A DNA stretch of 64,000 bases from Halomonas korlensis (GCF_900116705.1 NZ_FPBP01000010.1:1-64000), one strand, 5' to 3'. Shown: positions 17,857-28,137, counted from the first letter of the stretch. Made by a program: numbers and translations. Notes: a model not told the origin generated them from the letters alone.

Positions 17857-19697
17857 AGGCTTCTCCGGCCGGCGAGCCGCATGACGCCCTGCTGCGCCGG
17901 GCGGCGCTGCCCGCCGATGGCCTGGCCGACCTGCGTGCCACCCCCCGGGGCGTCCTCTGGCTGACTGCCGATCCCGAAACGGGAAGTCGTCGGCTGTGGC
18001 AGTGGCATGACCGGCTCGAGGATGGCAGGCCGCAAGCACTGAGCCCTGAGCCCATGGATATCGCCAGTCGCGTCAACGGCTACGGGGGTGGTGCCCTGGC
18101 CTGCCTCGATGAGCACGCCATCTTCGTGGAAGCTGACAGTCAGACCCTTCACCGACAGCCGTTGAGCGGCGGTGAGGCCCGCCCCTGGTGGTCGCGGCAC
18201 GACAGCCGTTATGGCGGACTCACGCCCGACCCGCAACGCCAACGGTTGCTCGCCGTGGAGGAAAGCGGCCAGGGCCGCGATGCCCGCCAACGCCTGGTCG
18301 CCCTGGATGGAAAGCGCCGCCAGGTACTGGATACCGGCGCCGACTTCTATGGCGCGCCGGCACTCTCCCCCTGCGGTACCCGGCTCGCCTGGGTCGGATG
18401 GGACCTCGGGGATATGCCCTGGCAGCGCTCGCGTCTGCGCCAGGCAAGGCTGGACGTCCAGGGCAAACTGCATGAGCTGACCCACTGGGAAGCCGGCGCC
18501 GCCATCACTCAACCCCGCTTCACCGCGGCCAATGAGCTCATCGTGCTCAGCGACCACGGGGGCTGGTGGCAGCCGTATCGGGTGACCGGTCCTGCCGAGT
18601 CGCTGGAGATCCAGCGGCTCGGCACGCGGCAGGCCGACCACGCCTCGACTCCCTGGCAGCTCGGGGAGTGCCAGCACCTGTGGCCCGCCGTCGACCAGGG
18701 CGTGCTGATGGCCTTCGAGGAGGGGGCAGCCCGGATACTGCTCACCGATGACCAGGGTCGTGAATACGCCCGAGTGCTACGCGACGCCAGCCGGCTGGCG
18801 GGCCTGGCGCATGCCGATGGCTGGCTGTACGCCATTACCCAGGGGGCACGGCACGCGGCACGTCTGTCACGCGTAAACCTGACGACCCGTGCTGAGGAGA
18901 CACTCCTCGGCCTGCCCACCCCCGCGCATCCCCCCTTGCCACAGACGCTGCGTGCCCCCGTGGCCGACGGCGAACATGTCCCGGCCTTCGTCTATAACCC
19001 CAGCGCTTCCTCGGCCCGGCCACCGCCGCTGATCGTTCGCGTGCATGGCGGCCCCACCTCGGCCTGCTACCCGGTGTTCGATCCGCTGGTCCACTACTGG
19101 ACGGCGCACGGCTTTGCCGTGGCCGACATCAACCCCCGCGGCAGCGCCAATGCCGGACGGGCCTACCGCGAGCGCCTGGCCGGCGAGTGGGGCCGCATCG
19201 ACGTCGAGGATGTGATCGCACTGACGACGTCCCTGGTCGCCCGTGGTCTGGCCGACCCCGCCCGGCTGTTCGTGCGGGGCCAGAGTGCCGGCGGCTTCAC
19301 CGTACTCAACCTGCTTGCGACTTCCACTCTCTTCCGGGCCGGCGCCAGCCTCTACGGCGTCACCGATGCCCCACACCTGGCCACCCGGACCCACCGTTTC
19401 GAGTCCGGCTACCTCGACTGGCTGCTCGGGGATACGCACACCCAGCGGGCCCGCAGCCCGATCAATCGGCTCGATGCCTTCACCACGCCCGTCATCTTCT
19501 TCCAGGGCAAACGCGATAGCGTGGTGGTGCCGGAACAGACGCTAGCCATGGCCGAGGCACTGCGTCGCCGCGGCGTCCCGGCCCGCGTCATGCTGTTCGA
19601 GGACGAAGGGCACGGCATCCGCCAGCCGCACAATCGCTGCCGCCTGATAGCGGCCGAGATGCACTTCTTCCTGGAGCAGGGCGATGGGCAAGGCTGA
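17853..19697 (+). CDS. S9 (prolyl oligopeptidase-family) peptidase in the PQQ operon
   Basis: The 614-residue protein has a beta-propeller-like N-terminal half and an alpha/beta-hydrolase C-terminal half. The triad appears as Ser478 (RGQSAGG), Asp555 (KRDSVVV) and His587 (DEGHGI). No signal peptide is visible, so it is probably cytoplasmic. Pseudomonas PQQ operons have an equivalent gene after pqqE (PA1990, called pqqH by some authors). It may degrade the processed PqqA pieces, but its role is not established. It overlaps pqqE and pqqF, which ties it to PQQ synthesis. Confidence 0.9.
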   Translation: MKASPAGEPHDALLRRAALPADGLADLRATPRGVLWLTADPETGSRRLWQWHDRLEDGRPQALSPEPMDIASRVNGYGGGALACLDEHAIFVEADSQTLHRQPLSGGEARPWWSRHDSRYGGLTPDPQRQRLLAVEESGQGRDARQRLVALDGKRRQVLDTGADFYGAPALSPCGTRLAWVGWDLGDMPWQRSRLRQARLDVQGKLHELTHWEAGAAITQPRFTAANELIVLSDHGGWWQPYRVTGPAESLEIQRLGTRQADHASTPWQLGECQHLWPAVDQGVLMAFEEGAARILLTDDQGREYARVLRDASRLAGLAHADGWLYAITQGARHAARLSRVNLTTRAEETLLGLPTPAHPPLPQTLRAPVADGEHVPAFVYNPSASSARPPPLIVRVHGGPTSACYPVFDPLVHYWTAHGFAVADINPRGSANAGRAYRERLAGEWGRIDVEDVIALTTSLVARGLADPARLFVRGQSAGGFTVLNLLATSTLFRAGASLYGVTDAPHLATRTHRFESGYLDWLLGDTHTQRARSPINRLDAFTTPVIFFQGKRDSVVVPEQTLAMAEALRRRGVPARVMLFEDEGHGIRQPHNRCRLIAAEMHFFLEQGDGQG

Positions 19698-22251
19698 GTC
19701 CGCCCTGGCTTCCGTCGGTCTGCCACCCGACAGCCGGGTGGCCTCACGGCGTCTCGCCAATGGCCTGTGGATCATGGCGGCACAGGTCCCCCGTGCTCGC
19801 CAGTCACGGTTGGTCGGCGCGGCCGGCGTGGGGTATCTCGATGACCCGCCCGACTGCCGGGGCCTGGCTCACCTGCTGGAACACGGGCTTTTCCTGGGCA
19901 GTGGCCGCTGGCCCGGCAGGAGCACGCTGGCCCGCTGGGTCGGCACTCTGGGGGGGCGCTACAATGCCCACACCGGGGAAGGGGTCACCGACGTCCACCT
20001 GCACCTTCCTGTAGATGCCGCCGAGGCAGGCCTGGCGCGACTGGTCGACCTGCTCGGTTACCCCCGCCTCGACCCCGACGCTGTCGTCGACGAGGTGGAG
20101 GTGCTGGATGCCGAGTTCCGGGCCCGCCTGGACGACCCGGCGCTGCATCGCCTGGCCGCGCTGGGCCGGCTGTTCGACCCCAGCCATCCGGCCGCGGCCT
20201 GCCACGCCGGGAACCGTGCCACCCTCGGCAGCAACCCTCGCGACTTGGTCGCACGCCTCCAGGCCTTTCATGCCCACCACTACCGTGCCGAAAGAATGGC
20301 CCTGGTGATGCTCGGCCCACAGTCGACGGACGAGCAGCTTGGCCTGCTCGAACGCCATGGCCGCCAGCTCCCGGCGACGGCCGCCGATACGACCGACACG
20401 CCGTCCCCGGATCGCTGGCGCTGGGCCTCGCCACGCGGGGTGTCCTGGCACCTCCCGAATGAACCGAGCCTGCACGCTGCCAGCACCCTGGAACTGCTGT
20501 GGCCACTGCCGGAGACCCTTGCCGATGCCTGCGCTATCCCGCTGCAGGCGATTGCCTCGCAGCTCAACGATGGCGCCCTGGCCGCCACCTTGCAGCAGGC
20601 CTATGCGGTCCAGGCGCTGGAGGCCTCCACGCCCCCCGAGGGCACCGGTCCGGCCCTGTGCCTGGCAATCGAGCTCGTGGAACCCCCAGCGGATATCGCC
20701 CCGCTGGTGGCCACCTGTCAGCAAGCCCTTCGGAAGGCATGTCGGGGTCACGTCATTGCCCCCGCGCCGCGTGCCGTAGTCGACCTCGATGCCTGGCCCC
20801 GGGAGCAGGCCCGACAACTGAGCCTTCGCCCCGATATCAGCGCCTCCTCGCCGATGGACCGGGAACGCCGCGCCCTGTCAGCGTGGCTCGCCCCGGAACA
20901 GTGCCGGCTGCTGTGGCGGAAGGGCGCCGAAAGGCCTACCGGGGCCTGGCGCCACACCGAGGAAACCGCGACCCCCTGGCGCCCCCTCGACCTCTCCTGT
21001 CCCTCCCCCGCCCTGGCCCTGCCCGAAGTACCTGCCCCCCATCCCCGGCGCCGGAACCAGGATGGCCGACCCCCCGGCCAGGAAGCCGACGATCGGCCGA
21101 CAGCCGGGCTGCTCTACCGGGATGCTCGTCTCTCGCTGTGGTGGGATGGCCTGGACTGGCCGACCCTCGAGGGCGAGACCGGCTGGTGCCTGGGGTGGTC
21201 CGCCGCTGCAGCGGGGCATGACGCGCGCCTGCGTGCCTGGCAGCGCCGGACCCTGGCCCTGCGCCAGGCGGCCGACGCCAGGGGCCAGGCGCTTACCCTG
21301 GGCAGTGACGCCAGGGGTGACTGGCTGATGGCCCGCGGCAGCCCCGCCGGTCTCGCCTCGCTGGTGGACCAGGCCCTAGACGACTGGATGGCCTCGAGTG
21401 CCGTGACGGCGCCGACAGGCCCCGCCTCATCCAGCGGCCTGCTCGCCCAGCAGATGCTGGGTCATCTGGAAACACGCCCACCGCCGTGTCCGTCTGGCGC
21501 CATGCCCGCCCTGCTCTGCTGGGCCCGGGGCGAGATGGGAACTCGGGAGGCACAGTGCACGGCCAAAGGCTTCGCCGAGCGGCTGTCTCGCGCCGGGGGC
21601 GCATCTCCGCCTCCCGATGCACTGCAAGGTAATGACCAGGCAATGACCTGGCTCGCCCCGCAAGGAGACGACCGGGCAGTGATGCTGGAGGTCGAAGGAG
21701 CCGACGACGGCCCTCGCATGCGCTGGCTGCTGCAGTTGCTGGCACACTGCCATGACGCCGCCTTCCATCGGGAGATGCGCCAGCGGCGCGGTCTCGGCTA
21801 TGTCGCGGCGGTGCGCTACCGGGAGTCGTCGGGTTGGCCGAGACTGGGCTATGTCGTGCAGTCGCCCAAGGCCTCGGTCGAGACGCTGCATCAGGCCATC
21901 CTCGCGTTTCTCGATGCCGATGCCGTGAGGTTGGCCCAGCTGGAGGGGCCGCAACTGGAGCGGCTGCGTCGTGGCCTGCTTGCGCGGCAGGGGCCGCCGG
22001 AAACCCAGGGCGAGGCCATCGAGCGGGCCTGGCAGGCATTGCGCCGGTCACCGTCCGACTCCGCCCCCCCCCCGGATTGGCGCCTGGCCCCCTGGCAGCA
22101 GGAACGCGCTGCCCTCGACTCGCTCACCGCGGCCGACCTCGAGGGCCTGGCGTCGGCGTTGGCACGCGGCGCGCTGGCGATGCGCTGGTGGGCCCACGCG
22201 CCCGCCTCGCCATGTTTCCCGCCCCAGCAACGTTGCCCACCAGCAACGTAG
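19684..22251 (+). CDS. pqqF: PqqF, M16 family zinc peptidase for PqqA processing
   Basis: The 855-residue insulinase-like protein has the inverted zinc motif H63-L-L-E66-H67 in LAHLLEHGLF. N-terminal M16 features NGLWIMA and GRYNAHTGEGVTDVHL are also present. The second half is degenerate, as expected for M16 peptidases with one active half. In other bacteria PqqF with PqqG cuts the cross-linked PqqA to release the Glu-Tyr unit; no separate pqqG is seen here. It is the last gene of the pqq unit and overlaps the S9 peptidase by 14 bp. Confidence 0.93.
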   Translation: MGKAESALASVGLPPDSRVASRRLANGLWIMAAQVPRARQSRLVGAAGVGYLDDPPDCRGLAHLLEHGLFLGSGRWPGRSTLARWVGTLGGRYNAHTGEGVTDVHLHLPVDAAEAGLARLVDLLGYPRLDPDAVVDEVEVLDAEFRARLDDPALHRLAALGRLFDPSHPAAACHAGNRATLGSNPRDLVARLQAFHAHHYRAERMALVMLGPQSTDEQLGLLERHGRQLPATAADTTDTPSPDRWRWASPRGVSWHLPNEPSLHAASTLELLWPLPETLADACAIPLQAIASQLNDGALAATLQQAYAVQALEASTPPEGTGPALCLAIELVEPPADIAPLVATCQQALRKACRGHVIAPAPRAVVDLDAWPREQARQLSLRPDISASSPMDRERRALSAWLAPEQCRLLWRKGAERPTGAWRHTEETATPWRPLDLSCPSPALALPEVPAPHPRRRNQDGRPPGQEADDRPTAGLLYRDARLSLWWDGLDWPTLEGETGWCLGWSAAAAGHDARLRAWQRRTLALRQAADARGQALTLGSDARGDWLMARGSPAGLASLVDQALDDWMASSAVTAPTGPASSSGLLAQQMLGHLETRPPPCPSGAMPALLCWARGEMGTREAQCTAKGFAERLSRAGGASPPPDALQGNDQAMTWLAPQGDDRAVMLEVEGADDGPRMRWLLQLLAHCHDAAFHREMRQRRGLGYVAAVRYRESSGWPRLGYVVQSPKASVETLHQAILAFLDADAVRLAQLEGPQLERLRRGLLARQGPPETQGEAIERAWQALRRSPSDSAPPPDWRLAPWQQERAALDSLTAADLEGLASALARGALAMRWWAHAPASPCFPPQQRCPPAT

Positions 22252-22466
22252 TAATGCTGCTACCGAACAATCGGCGCGCCGTCGCTCACCTAGACTGACA
22301 GCAGCAGCATTAACGTACGGCCCTGTACCGGTAGCGAGAATCGGAATCATAATTTATTCGTTCTTCACCACGAAAGATGAAGGCACCGTGAGCGACAGGT
22401 ATCGCTTGATCCACAACAATGCAGGTAATCGCCATGCTGACAAGACTACAAGAGGAGCGGAAGCTC

Positions 22467-23180
22467 ATGAGCCTGATGGATACCTTGAAGCGCTGGTTCG
22501 GTGGCCAGGGGGCGGCACACTCGGCAACGCCTCAGCAGGGCCGTGACCGACCCGAGCCCACGGCACCAACGTCTTCCGCAGCAGCCGCCACCACCGGAGA
22601 AGCCGCCACCATGAACGATATCAAGATCCATCCCGCCGTGGATGGCGGCTTGCGTGCCGGTAGTGATAGCTTCAACGGTGGAACCCTGCATTGCCGCTGT
22701 GTCGACAACCCCGTCGAGGTGACCGTCAAGGCACAGGCCGCCCATAACCATGTGTGTGGCTGCACCAAGTGCTGGAAGCCTGAGGGAAGTTTATTCTCGA
22801 TGGTCGCCGTGGTACCTCGCGACAGCCTCAGCGTCACCGCCAACGAGGACAAACTGGAAGTTGTCGATACCTCGGCTGCTATCCAGCGTCATGCCTGCAA
22901 GCAGTGCGGGGTCCACATGTTTGGCCGCATCGAGAATACCGACCACCCCTTCCACGGCTTGGACTTCATCCACACGGAACTCTCAGACGACACCGGTTGG
23001 GCGGCGCCGGAGTTCGCTGCCTTCGTCTCCTCGATCATCGAGTCGGGCGCCAATCCCGACAACATGGACAAGGTACGCGGCAGGCTCAAGGAATTGGGTC
23101 TGGAGCCCTATGACTGCCTATCGCCACCGCTGATGGATACTATCGCCATTCATACGGCCAAGGCCAAGGGAGTGCTGTGA
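22467..23180 (+). CDS. gfa: S-(hydroxymethyl)glutathione synthase (Gfa) with N-terminal extension
   Basis: The core from Met at 22611 (189 residues) is a Gfa/CENP-V zinc protein with [25 protein letters not shown] and [12 protein letters not shown] supplying the zinc cysteines. It is proposed to speed the condensation of formaldehyde with glutathione, or to bind glutathione, which fits the frmA-fghA pathway. The frame extends upstream: ATG 22467 has a good GAGGAG site and adds 48 residues made of an amphipathic start ([13 protein letters not shown]) and an Ala/Pro/Thr-rich linker. ATG 22611 also has a GGAGAAG site. I annotate the longer form but the shorter is equally possible. Confidence 0.85.
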   Translation: MSLMDTLKRWFGGQGAAHSATPQQGRDRPEPTAPTSSAAAATTGEAATMNDIKIHPAVDGGLRAGSDSFNGGTLHCRCVDNPVEVTVKAQAAHNHVCGCTKCWKPEGSLFSMVAVVPRDSLSVTANEDKLEVVDTSAAIQRHACKQCGVHMFGRIENTDHPFHGLDFIHTELSDDTGWAAPEFAAFVSSIIESGANPDNMDKVRGRLKELGLEPYDCLSPPLMDTIAIHTAKAKGVL

Positions 23181-23195
23181 CACCAGCTATCACAC

Positions 23196-23235
23196 AAACA
23201 CTATCGGGCGTCCCGCGGGACGCCCGATAGTGTTT
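23196..23235. terminator. Bidirectional terminator between gfa and the Liv-type transporter
   Basis: A perfect 20-bp palindrome (AAACACTATCGGGCGTCCCG and its complement) lies between convergent genes. It ends in GTTTTAT on the plus strand and an equivalent T run on the minus strand. Confidence 0.9.
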
Positions 23236-23248
23236 TATCTCCATAAAC

Positions 23249-24238
23249 CTATTTGAAGTTCTTCTTCACCACCTTCTGGATCTCACCGACGATGCCGCTG
23301 CGAAAGCTCAGCACGCAGAGCACGAAGATGGTGCCAAGGATCACGCTGACCCAGTTGCCCAGCGGCGACTGCGCCAGCTGGGTCTGCAGACTGACCACCA
23401 CCCCGGCGCCGACCACCGGGCCGAACAGGGTGCCCACCCCGCCCAGCAGGGTCATCAGGATCACCTCGCCGGACATGTGCCAGTGGGCGTCGGTCAGCGA
23501 GGCGAGCTGGAACACCAGCGTCTTGGTGGCGCCGGCCAGACCGGCCAGGCCCGCGGAGAGCACGAAGGCCAGCAGCTTGTAGGCGTCGACGTTGTAGCCC
23601 AGCGACACCGCCCGCGGCTCGTTCTCGCGGATCGCCTTGAGCACCTGCCCGTAGGGCGAGTGCACGGCGCGTTGCACGATGGCGAAACCGATCAGGAAGA
23701 CGGCGAACACGAAGTAGTACATCGCCAGGTTGCTGCGCAGGCTGATCAGGCCGAACAGCGCCCCCCGCGGCACTCCATGTAACCCGTCCTCGCCGCCGGT
23801 GAAGGGCGACTGCACGAACAGGAAGAAGACCAGCTGCGCCAGCGCCAGGGTCACCATGGCGAAGTAGATGCCCTGGCGGCGAATCGCCAGCGCCCCGAAC
23901 AGGGCACCCAGCACCACGGCGGCCAGGGTCCCGGCCAGGATGCCGAGCTCCGGAGTCAGCCCCGGGTAGCTCGAGAGCAGAAAGCCGGTGACGTAGCCGC
24001 CGGTGGCCAGGAAGGCGGCATGGCCGAAGGAGAGCAGGCCGGCATAGCCGAGCAGCAGGTTGAAGGCGCAGGCAAACAGCGCGAAGCACAGCACCTTCAT
24101 CAAGAACACCGGGTACGCCACGAAGGGTGCGACCAGGCCGATGGCGATCAGGACCAGGTAAAGGGCATTGCGGCGCAGCTTGGCACGCCGCTGAAGCTTC
24201 ATGGCGGGGGTAAGCGCAGTCGTGTGGGACATGGTCAT
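23249..24238 (-). CDS. Branched-chain amino acid-type ABC transporter permease (LivM family)
   Basis: The 329-residue membrane protein has about nine transmembrane helices and the LivM motifs NLLLGYAGLLSFGHAAFLATGGY and the coupling region SLGYNVDAYKLLAFVLSAGLAGLAGA. It pairs with the LivH-type permease upstream, which it overlaps by 4 bp. It is the last gene of a livG-livF-binding protein-livH-livM unit and is followed by a strong terminator. Confidence 0.92.
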   Translation of the reverse strand: MTMSHTTALTPAMKLQRRAKLRRNALYLVLIAIGLVAPFVAYPVFLMKVLCFALFACAFNLLLGYAGLLSFGHAAFLATGGYVTGFLLSSYPGLTPELGILAGTLAAVVLGALFGALAIRRQGIYFAMVTLALAQLVFFLFVQSPFTGGEDGLHGVPRGALFGLISLRSNLAMYYFVFAVFLIGFAIVQRAVHSPYGQVLKAIRENEPRAVSLGYNVDAYKLLAFVLSAGLAGLAGATKTLVFQLASLTDAHWHMSGEVILMTLLGGVGTLFGPVVGAGVVVSLQTQLAQSPLGNWVSVILGTIFVLCVLSFRSGIVGEIQKVVKKNFK

Positions 24239-25122
24239 GCCTCCTTGCCGAACAGGCCGGCGGGGCGCACCAGCAATACCAGGACCATCACCAGGAAAAT
24301 CACGGTGTTGGCCGCCTCGGGGTAGTAGACCTTGGTCAGGCCCTCGACCAACCCCATGCCCAGGCCGGTGAGCACCGCCCCGAGGATCGAGCCCATGCCG
24401 CCGATCACCACCACGGCGAAGACCACGATCAGCAGGCTCGAGCCCATGGTCGGCGACACCGGGTAGAGCGGCGCGGCCAGCACGCCGGCGAAGGCCGCCA
24501 GCGCCACGCCAAAGCCGTAGGTCAGGGTGACCAGCTGCGGCACGTTGACGCCGAAGGCCTGCATCAGCGCCGAGTTCTCGGTGCCGGCCCGCAGGTAGGC
24601 GCCGAGGCGCGTGCGCTCGATGATGAACCAGGTCCCCAGGCAGACCACCAGCGCCGCCAGCAGCACCCAGGCACGATAGATGGGCAGGAACATGAAGCCC
24701 AGGTTATACCCGCCCTGCAGCGCGGTGGGCGTGGGATAGCTCGACCCCGAGACGCCGAAGAAATTGATCAGGGTGCCCTCGGCGATCAGCGCCAGGCCGA
24801 AGGTCAGCAACAAGCCATAGAGGTGGTCGAGGTGGGCGATGCGGCGCAGCATGTAGCGCTCGATCAGCATGCCCAGCCCCCCCACCAGCAGCGGCACCAG
24901 CAGCAACGCCAGCCAGTAGTTGAGCCCCAGGGTCTGCAGGCCCAGCAGCGCGGCGAAGGCGCCGAGCATGTACATGGCCCCGTGGGCGAAGTTGACGATC
25001 TTCAGCAGGCCGAAGATCACCGCCAGCCCCAGGCTGAGCAGGGCGTAGAAGGCGCCGTTGATCAGGCCCAGCATCAGCTGGCCCATGAACACCGCCAACG
25101 GCACCCCGAAAATCATTGTCAT
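24235..25122 (-). CDS. Branched-chain amino acid-type ABC transporter permease (LivH family)
   Basis: The 295-residue permease shows GLINGAFYALLSLGLAVIFGLLKIVNFAHGAMYMLGAF, the LivH N-terminal signature, and YGFGVALAAFAGVLAAPLYPVSP in the coupling loop region. Several transmembrane helices are evident throughout. It lies 55 bp after the binding-protein gene and overlaps the LivM-type gene. Confidence 0.92.
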   Translation of the reverse strand: MTMIFGVPLAVFMGQLMLGLINGAFYALLSLGLAVIFGLLKIVNFAHGAMYMLGAFAALLGLQTLGLNYWLALLLVPLLVGGLGMLIERYMLRRIAHLDHLYGLLLTFGLALIAEGTLINFFGVSGSSYPTPTALQGGYNLGFMFLPIYRAWVLLAALVVCLGTWFIIERTRLGAYLRAGTENSALMQAFGVNVPQLVTLTYGFGVALAAFAGVLAAPLYPVSPTMGSSLLIVVFAVVVIGGMGSILGAVLTGLGMGLVEGLTKVYYPEAANTVIFLVMVLVLLVRPAGLFGKEA

Positions 25123-25177
25123 GTCATGGACCTCCCGTCAGGGGCGGCGGCCAGGGCCGCCGCCCTGCCCTGTCCGC

Positions 25178-26395
25178 TCAGTTAGTGACCAGCTCGCACT
25201 GGCTCTCGGCGAGGGGGCGGAAGGCCTCCTCGGCGGGAATGGTGGACAGGATCTCGTAGACGTCCCACTCGCCGGTGGACTCCTCAGGGGACTTCACCCG
25301 CGCCAGGTACATGTCGTGAACCATGCGGCCGTCTTCACGGATGCGGCCATTGCGGGAGAAGAAGTCTTCGACCGGCCGTTCGGCCATGGCTGCGCGGATG
25401 GTCTCCGGGTCGTCGGTGCCTTCTTCGGCCACGGTTTCCAGATAGTGCATGGTACTGGAGTAGATGCCCGCCTGGACCATGGTCGGCATACGCTCGGTGC
25501 GCTCAAAGTAACGCTCGGCCCACTCGCGGGACTGGTCATCCATGTCCCAGTACCAGCCGGTGGTAAGCAGCAGGCCCTGGGTATCTTCGAGTCCCATGGC
25601 ATGGACGTCATTGAGGAAGATCAGCAGGCCGGCGAGCTGCTGTCCGCCCTGGACCACGCCGAACTGGCTGGCGGTGGAGATGGCGTTGACAGTGTCGGCG
25701 CCAGCATTCGCCAGGCCGATGATCTTGGCGCCGGACCCCTGGGCCTGGAGGATGTAAGAGGAGAAGTCGCTGGTCGGGAAGGGGTGACGGATGGTACCGA
25801 CGATCTCGCCGCCATTATCCTCTACCACTCTGGTTACGTCGGCCTCCAGGGCATGACCGAAGGCGTAATCGGCGGTGAGCATGAACCAGGTGTCGCCGCC
25901 CTGCTCCACCACCGCCTTGGCGGTGCCGTTGGCCAACGGGTAGGTATCATAGACCCAGTGGATGTGGTTCGGGGTGCAGTGCTCGTTGGTGATACTGGAA
26001 GCCGCGGAGCCAGAGACGATGCCCAGGCCATTGTTATCCTCGATCACTTTGGTGGCGGCGATGACCACGGAGGATGCGACCAGACCCGCCACCAGGTCGA
26101 CGTTTTGAGTGTCGAACCACTCCCGCACGGTGTTGGCGCCTACATCGGCGCTGTTGCGATCATCGGCGCTGGACACCTCGATGGGTGCACCATTGACCTC
26201 GCCGCCGAAGTCTTCGACAGCCATTTGCAGGGCCTCGAGACCGCCGGGACCGGCGAGGTCGCGGTAGGTACCGGACATGTCGGCAAGATAACCGATGCGC
26301 ACGGCATTATCGCTCATCTGTGCCTGGGCGCCGGTGGCCATGAGCGTGGCGGTAAGGGCGATGCTTGAGACAAGGGTGTTGCGATTGAACGTCAT
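25178..26395 (-). CDS. ABC transporter substrate-binding protein, type I (LivK-like)
   Basis: The 405-residue protein has a signal peptide (residues about 1-25, ending TGAQAQ) and a type I binding fold. Key stretches are VRIGYLADMSGTYRDLAGPGG, the hinge-near VDLVAGLVASSVV, and DTWFMLTADYAFGHALEADV. I chose ATG 26395 because GGAGA precedes it; the frame extends to 26485. The sequence is longer and more divergent than LivK of E. coli, so the ligand could be another amino acid, amide or aromatic acid. The adjacent transporter genes make its role in uptake clear. Confidence 0.9.
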   Translation of the reverse strand: MTFNRNTLVSSIALTATLMATGAQAQMSDNAVRIGYLADMSGTYRDLAGPGGLEALQMAVEDFGGEVNGAPIEVSSADDRNSADVGANTVREWFDTQNVDLVAGLVASSVVIAATKVIEDNNGLGIVSGSAASSITNEHCTPNHIHWVYDTYPLANGTAKAVVEQGGDTWFMLTADYAFGHALEADVTRVVEDNGGEIVGTIRHPFPTSDFSSYILQAQGSGAKIIGLANAGADTVNAISTASQFGVVQGGQQLAGLLIFLNDVHAMGLEDTQGLLLTTGWYWDMDDQSREWAERYFERTERMPTMVQAGIYSSTMHYLETVAEEGTDDPETIRAAMAERPVEDFFSRNGRIREDGRMVHDMYLARVKSPEESTGEWDVYEILSTIPAEEAFRPLAESQCELVTN

Positions 26396-26481
26396 GATTT
26401 TCTCCATGGCCCACGAATGGGCGGCTTGTTGTTGTGGTACCGATCGATGGTGGTAAATCTGCCGGGCGGACGGTAGCACCG

Positions 26482-27228
26482 TCACACCCCCAGCAGGGTA
26501 TTGAGATGATCGCGCCGCGAGGCCAGCTCGGCGGCACCGATCTCCTCGATGATCCGGCCGTGCTCCATCACGAAGTGACGGTCGGCCAGCGGCGCGGCGA
26601 AGCGGAAGTTCTGCTCCACCAGCACGATGGTCATGCCGCGCGCCTTGAGCTTGACCAGTACCTCGCCCAGCGCCTGGACGATCACCGGCGCCAGCCCTTC
26701 GGTGATCTCGTCGAGCAGCAGCAGCCGCGCCCCGGTGCGCAGGATGCGCGCCATCGCCAGCATCTGCTGCTCGCCCCCGGAGAGCCGGGTGCCCTGGCTG
26801 CGCCGGCGTTCGTAAAGGTGCGGGAACATCGCGTAGATGTCGTCGATCGACATGCCACCGGAGCGCACCGTGGGCGGCAGCAGCAGGTTCTCCTCGACGT
26901 CGAGGCTGGCGAAGATGCCGCGCTCCTCGGGGCAGTAGCCGATGCCCAGCCGCGGGATGCGGTGGGGCTTCATGCCCAGCGTCTCGTTACCGTTGATCAC
27001 GATCGAGCCGGTGCGCCGCCCGACCATGTTCATGATCGCCTTGAGGGTGGTGCTGCGCCCGGCGCCGTTGCGCCCCAGCAGGGTCACCAGCTCGCCGCGC
27101 TTCACGTCGAAATCGACGCCGTGCAGGATGTGCGATTCCCCGTAGAAGGCGTTCAGGTTACGCACCCGCAGCATCTCGGCGCCCTCGAGGTCGGGGTAAT
27201 CGGTGAGCGTCTCGGCGGCCTGGTTCAT
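26482..27228 (-). CDS. Branched-chain amino acid-type ABC transporter ATP-binding protein (LivF family)
   Basis: The 248-residue ATPase starts at ATG 27228, overlapping livG by 4 bp; the longer frame to 27357 lies inside livG. LRVRNLNAFYGESHILHGVDF and EERGIFASLDVEENL are LivF-like. Signature LSGGEQQMLAMARIL and Walker B LLLLDEITEGLAP are intact. The Walker A reads GRNGAGRSTT, with Arg in place of the usual Lys before Ser; that substitution may lower ATP hydrolysis or be a sequencing error, and is worth checking. Confidence 0.9.
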   Translation of the reverse strand: MNQAAETLTDYPDLEGAEMLRVRNLNAFYGESHILHGVDFDVKRGELVTLLGRNGAGRSTTLKAIMNMVGRRTGSIVINGNETLGMKPHRIPRLGIGYCPEERGIFASLDVEENLLLPPTVRSGGMSIDDIYAMFPHLYERRRSQGTRLSGGEQQMLAMARILRTGARLLLLDEITEGLAPVIVQALGEVLVKLKARGMTIVLVEQNFRFAAPLADRHFVMEHGRIIEEIGAAELASRRDHLNTLLGV

Positions 27229-27998
27229 GCGTGGGTCTCCTCTTGCGCTGCCTCGCTGCCCATGTAGGCCTCCCTGACCCGCGGGTCGGCGGAGACGCTG
27301 GCGTAATCGCCCTCGGCCAGCACGCTGCCGCGGGCCAGCACGGTGATGCGGTCGCACAGCCGGCTGACCACGCTGAGGTTGTGCTCGACCATCAGCACGG
27401 TGCGGCCCCTGGCCACGCGGCGGATCAGCTCGACGATGCGGTCGACGTCCTCGGCGCCCATGCCCTGGGTCGGCTCGTCGAGCAGCATCATGGTGGGGTC
27501 CAGCGCCAGGGTAGTGGCCACCTCGAGCGCGCGCTTGCGACCGTAGGGCATCTCCACGGTGAGCACGTCGGCGTAGTCGGCAAGGCCCACCTCGTCGAGC
27601 AGCGCCAGGGCGCGGGCGTTGAGGGGCGCGAGGCTCTTCTCGGACTTCCAGAAGTGGAAGGAGGTGCCCAGGGGGCGCTGCAGCGCCACGCGCACGTTCT
27701 CCAGTGCGGTCATGTGGGCGAACACCGCCGAGATCTGGAACGAGCGCACCAGGCCGAGGCGTGCGATCTCGTTGGCCTTCATGCCAGTGATCGGCTTGCC
27801 GCGGTAGAGGATCTCGCCGCGGGTGGGCGGCAGGAACTTGGTCAGCAGGTTGAAGACCGTGGTCTTGCCGGCCCCGTTGGGGCCGATCAGGGCATGGATA
27901 TGGCCCTCCTGGACCTGCAGGTTGACATCATCCACGGCGGTGAAGCCGCGGAATTCCTTGGTCAATCCACGAGTTTCCAGTATGAATGGCTGGGTCAT
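27225..27998 (-). CDS. Branched-chain amino acid-type ABC transporter ATP-binding protein (LivG family)
   Basis: The 257-residue ATPase has Walker A GPNGAGKTTVFN, a Q-loop region RSFQISAVFAHMTALENV, and Walker B MMLLDEPTQGMGAED. The signature appears as VEMPYGRKRALEVA, the LivG-type variant without LSGGQ. I chose ATG 27998, preceded by AGAGGA; the frame continues to 28238 without LivG similarity. It is the first gene of the unit, downstream of a palindromic operator candidate. Confidence 0.91.
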   Translation of the reverse strand: MTQPFILETRGLTKEFRGFTAVDDVNLQVQEGHIHALIGPNGAGKTTVFNLLTKFLPPTRGEILYRGKPITGMKANEIARLGLVRSFQISAVFAHMTALENVRVALQRPLGTSFHFWKSEKSLAPLNARALALLDEVGLADYADVLTVEMPYGRKRALEVATTLALDPTMMLLDEPTQGMGAEDVDRIVELIRRVARGRTVLMVEHNLSVVSRLCDRITVLARGSVLAEGDYASVSADPRVREAYMGSEAAQEETHA

Positions 27999-28137
27999 GT
28001 GGGATCCTCTCTGGATCGCGAGGCGATCCGCCGTTGTCGTACCGTTGTCGTTGTTCTGGCGACGCCGGCCGGTACTATTATGAGAACGTTGCCGACATCG
28101 GATCCGGGTTCTTGCGCCTCGGCCCAGAGCTATAACC

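Noticed and set aside
22252..22466. A gene between pqqF and gfa
   Set aside because: Only shadow frames; nothing with start signal and family motifs.
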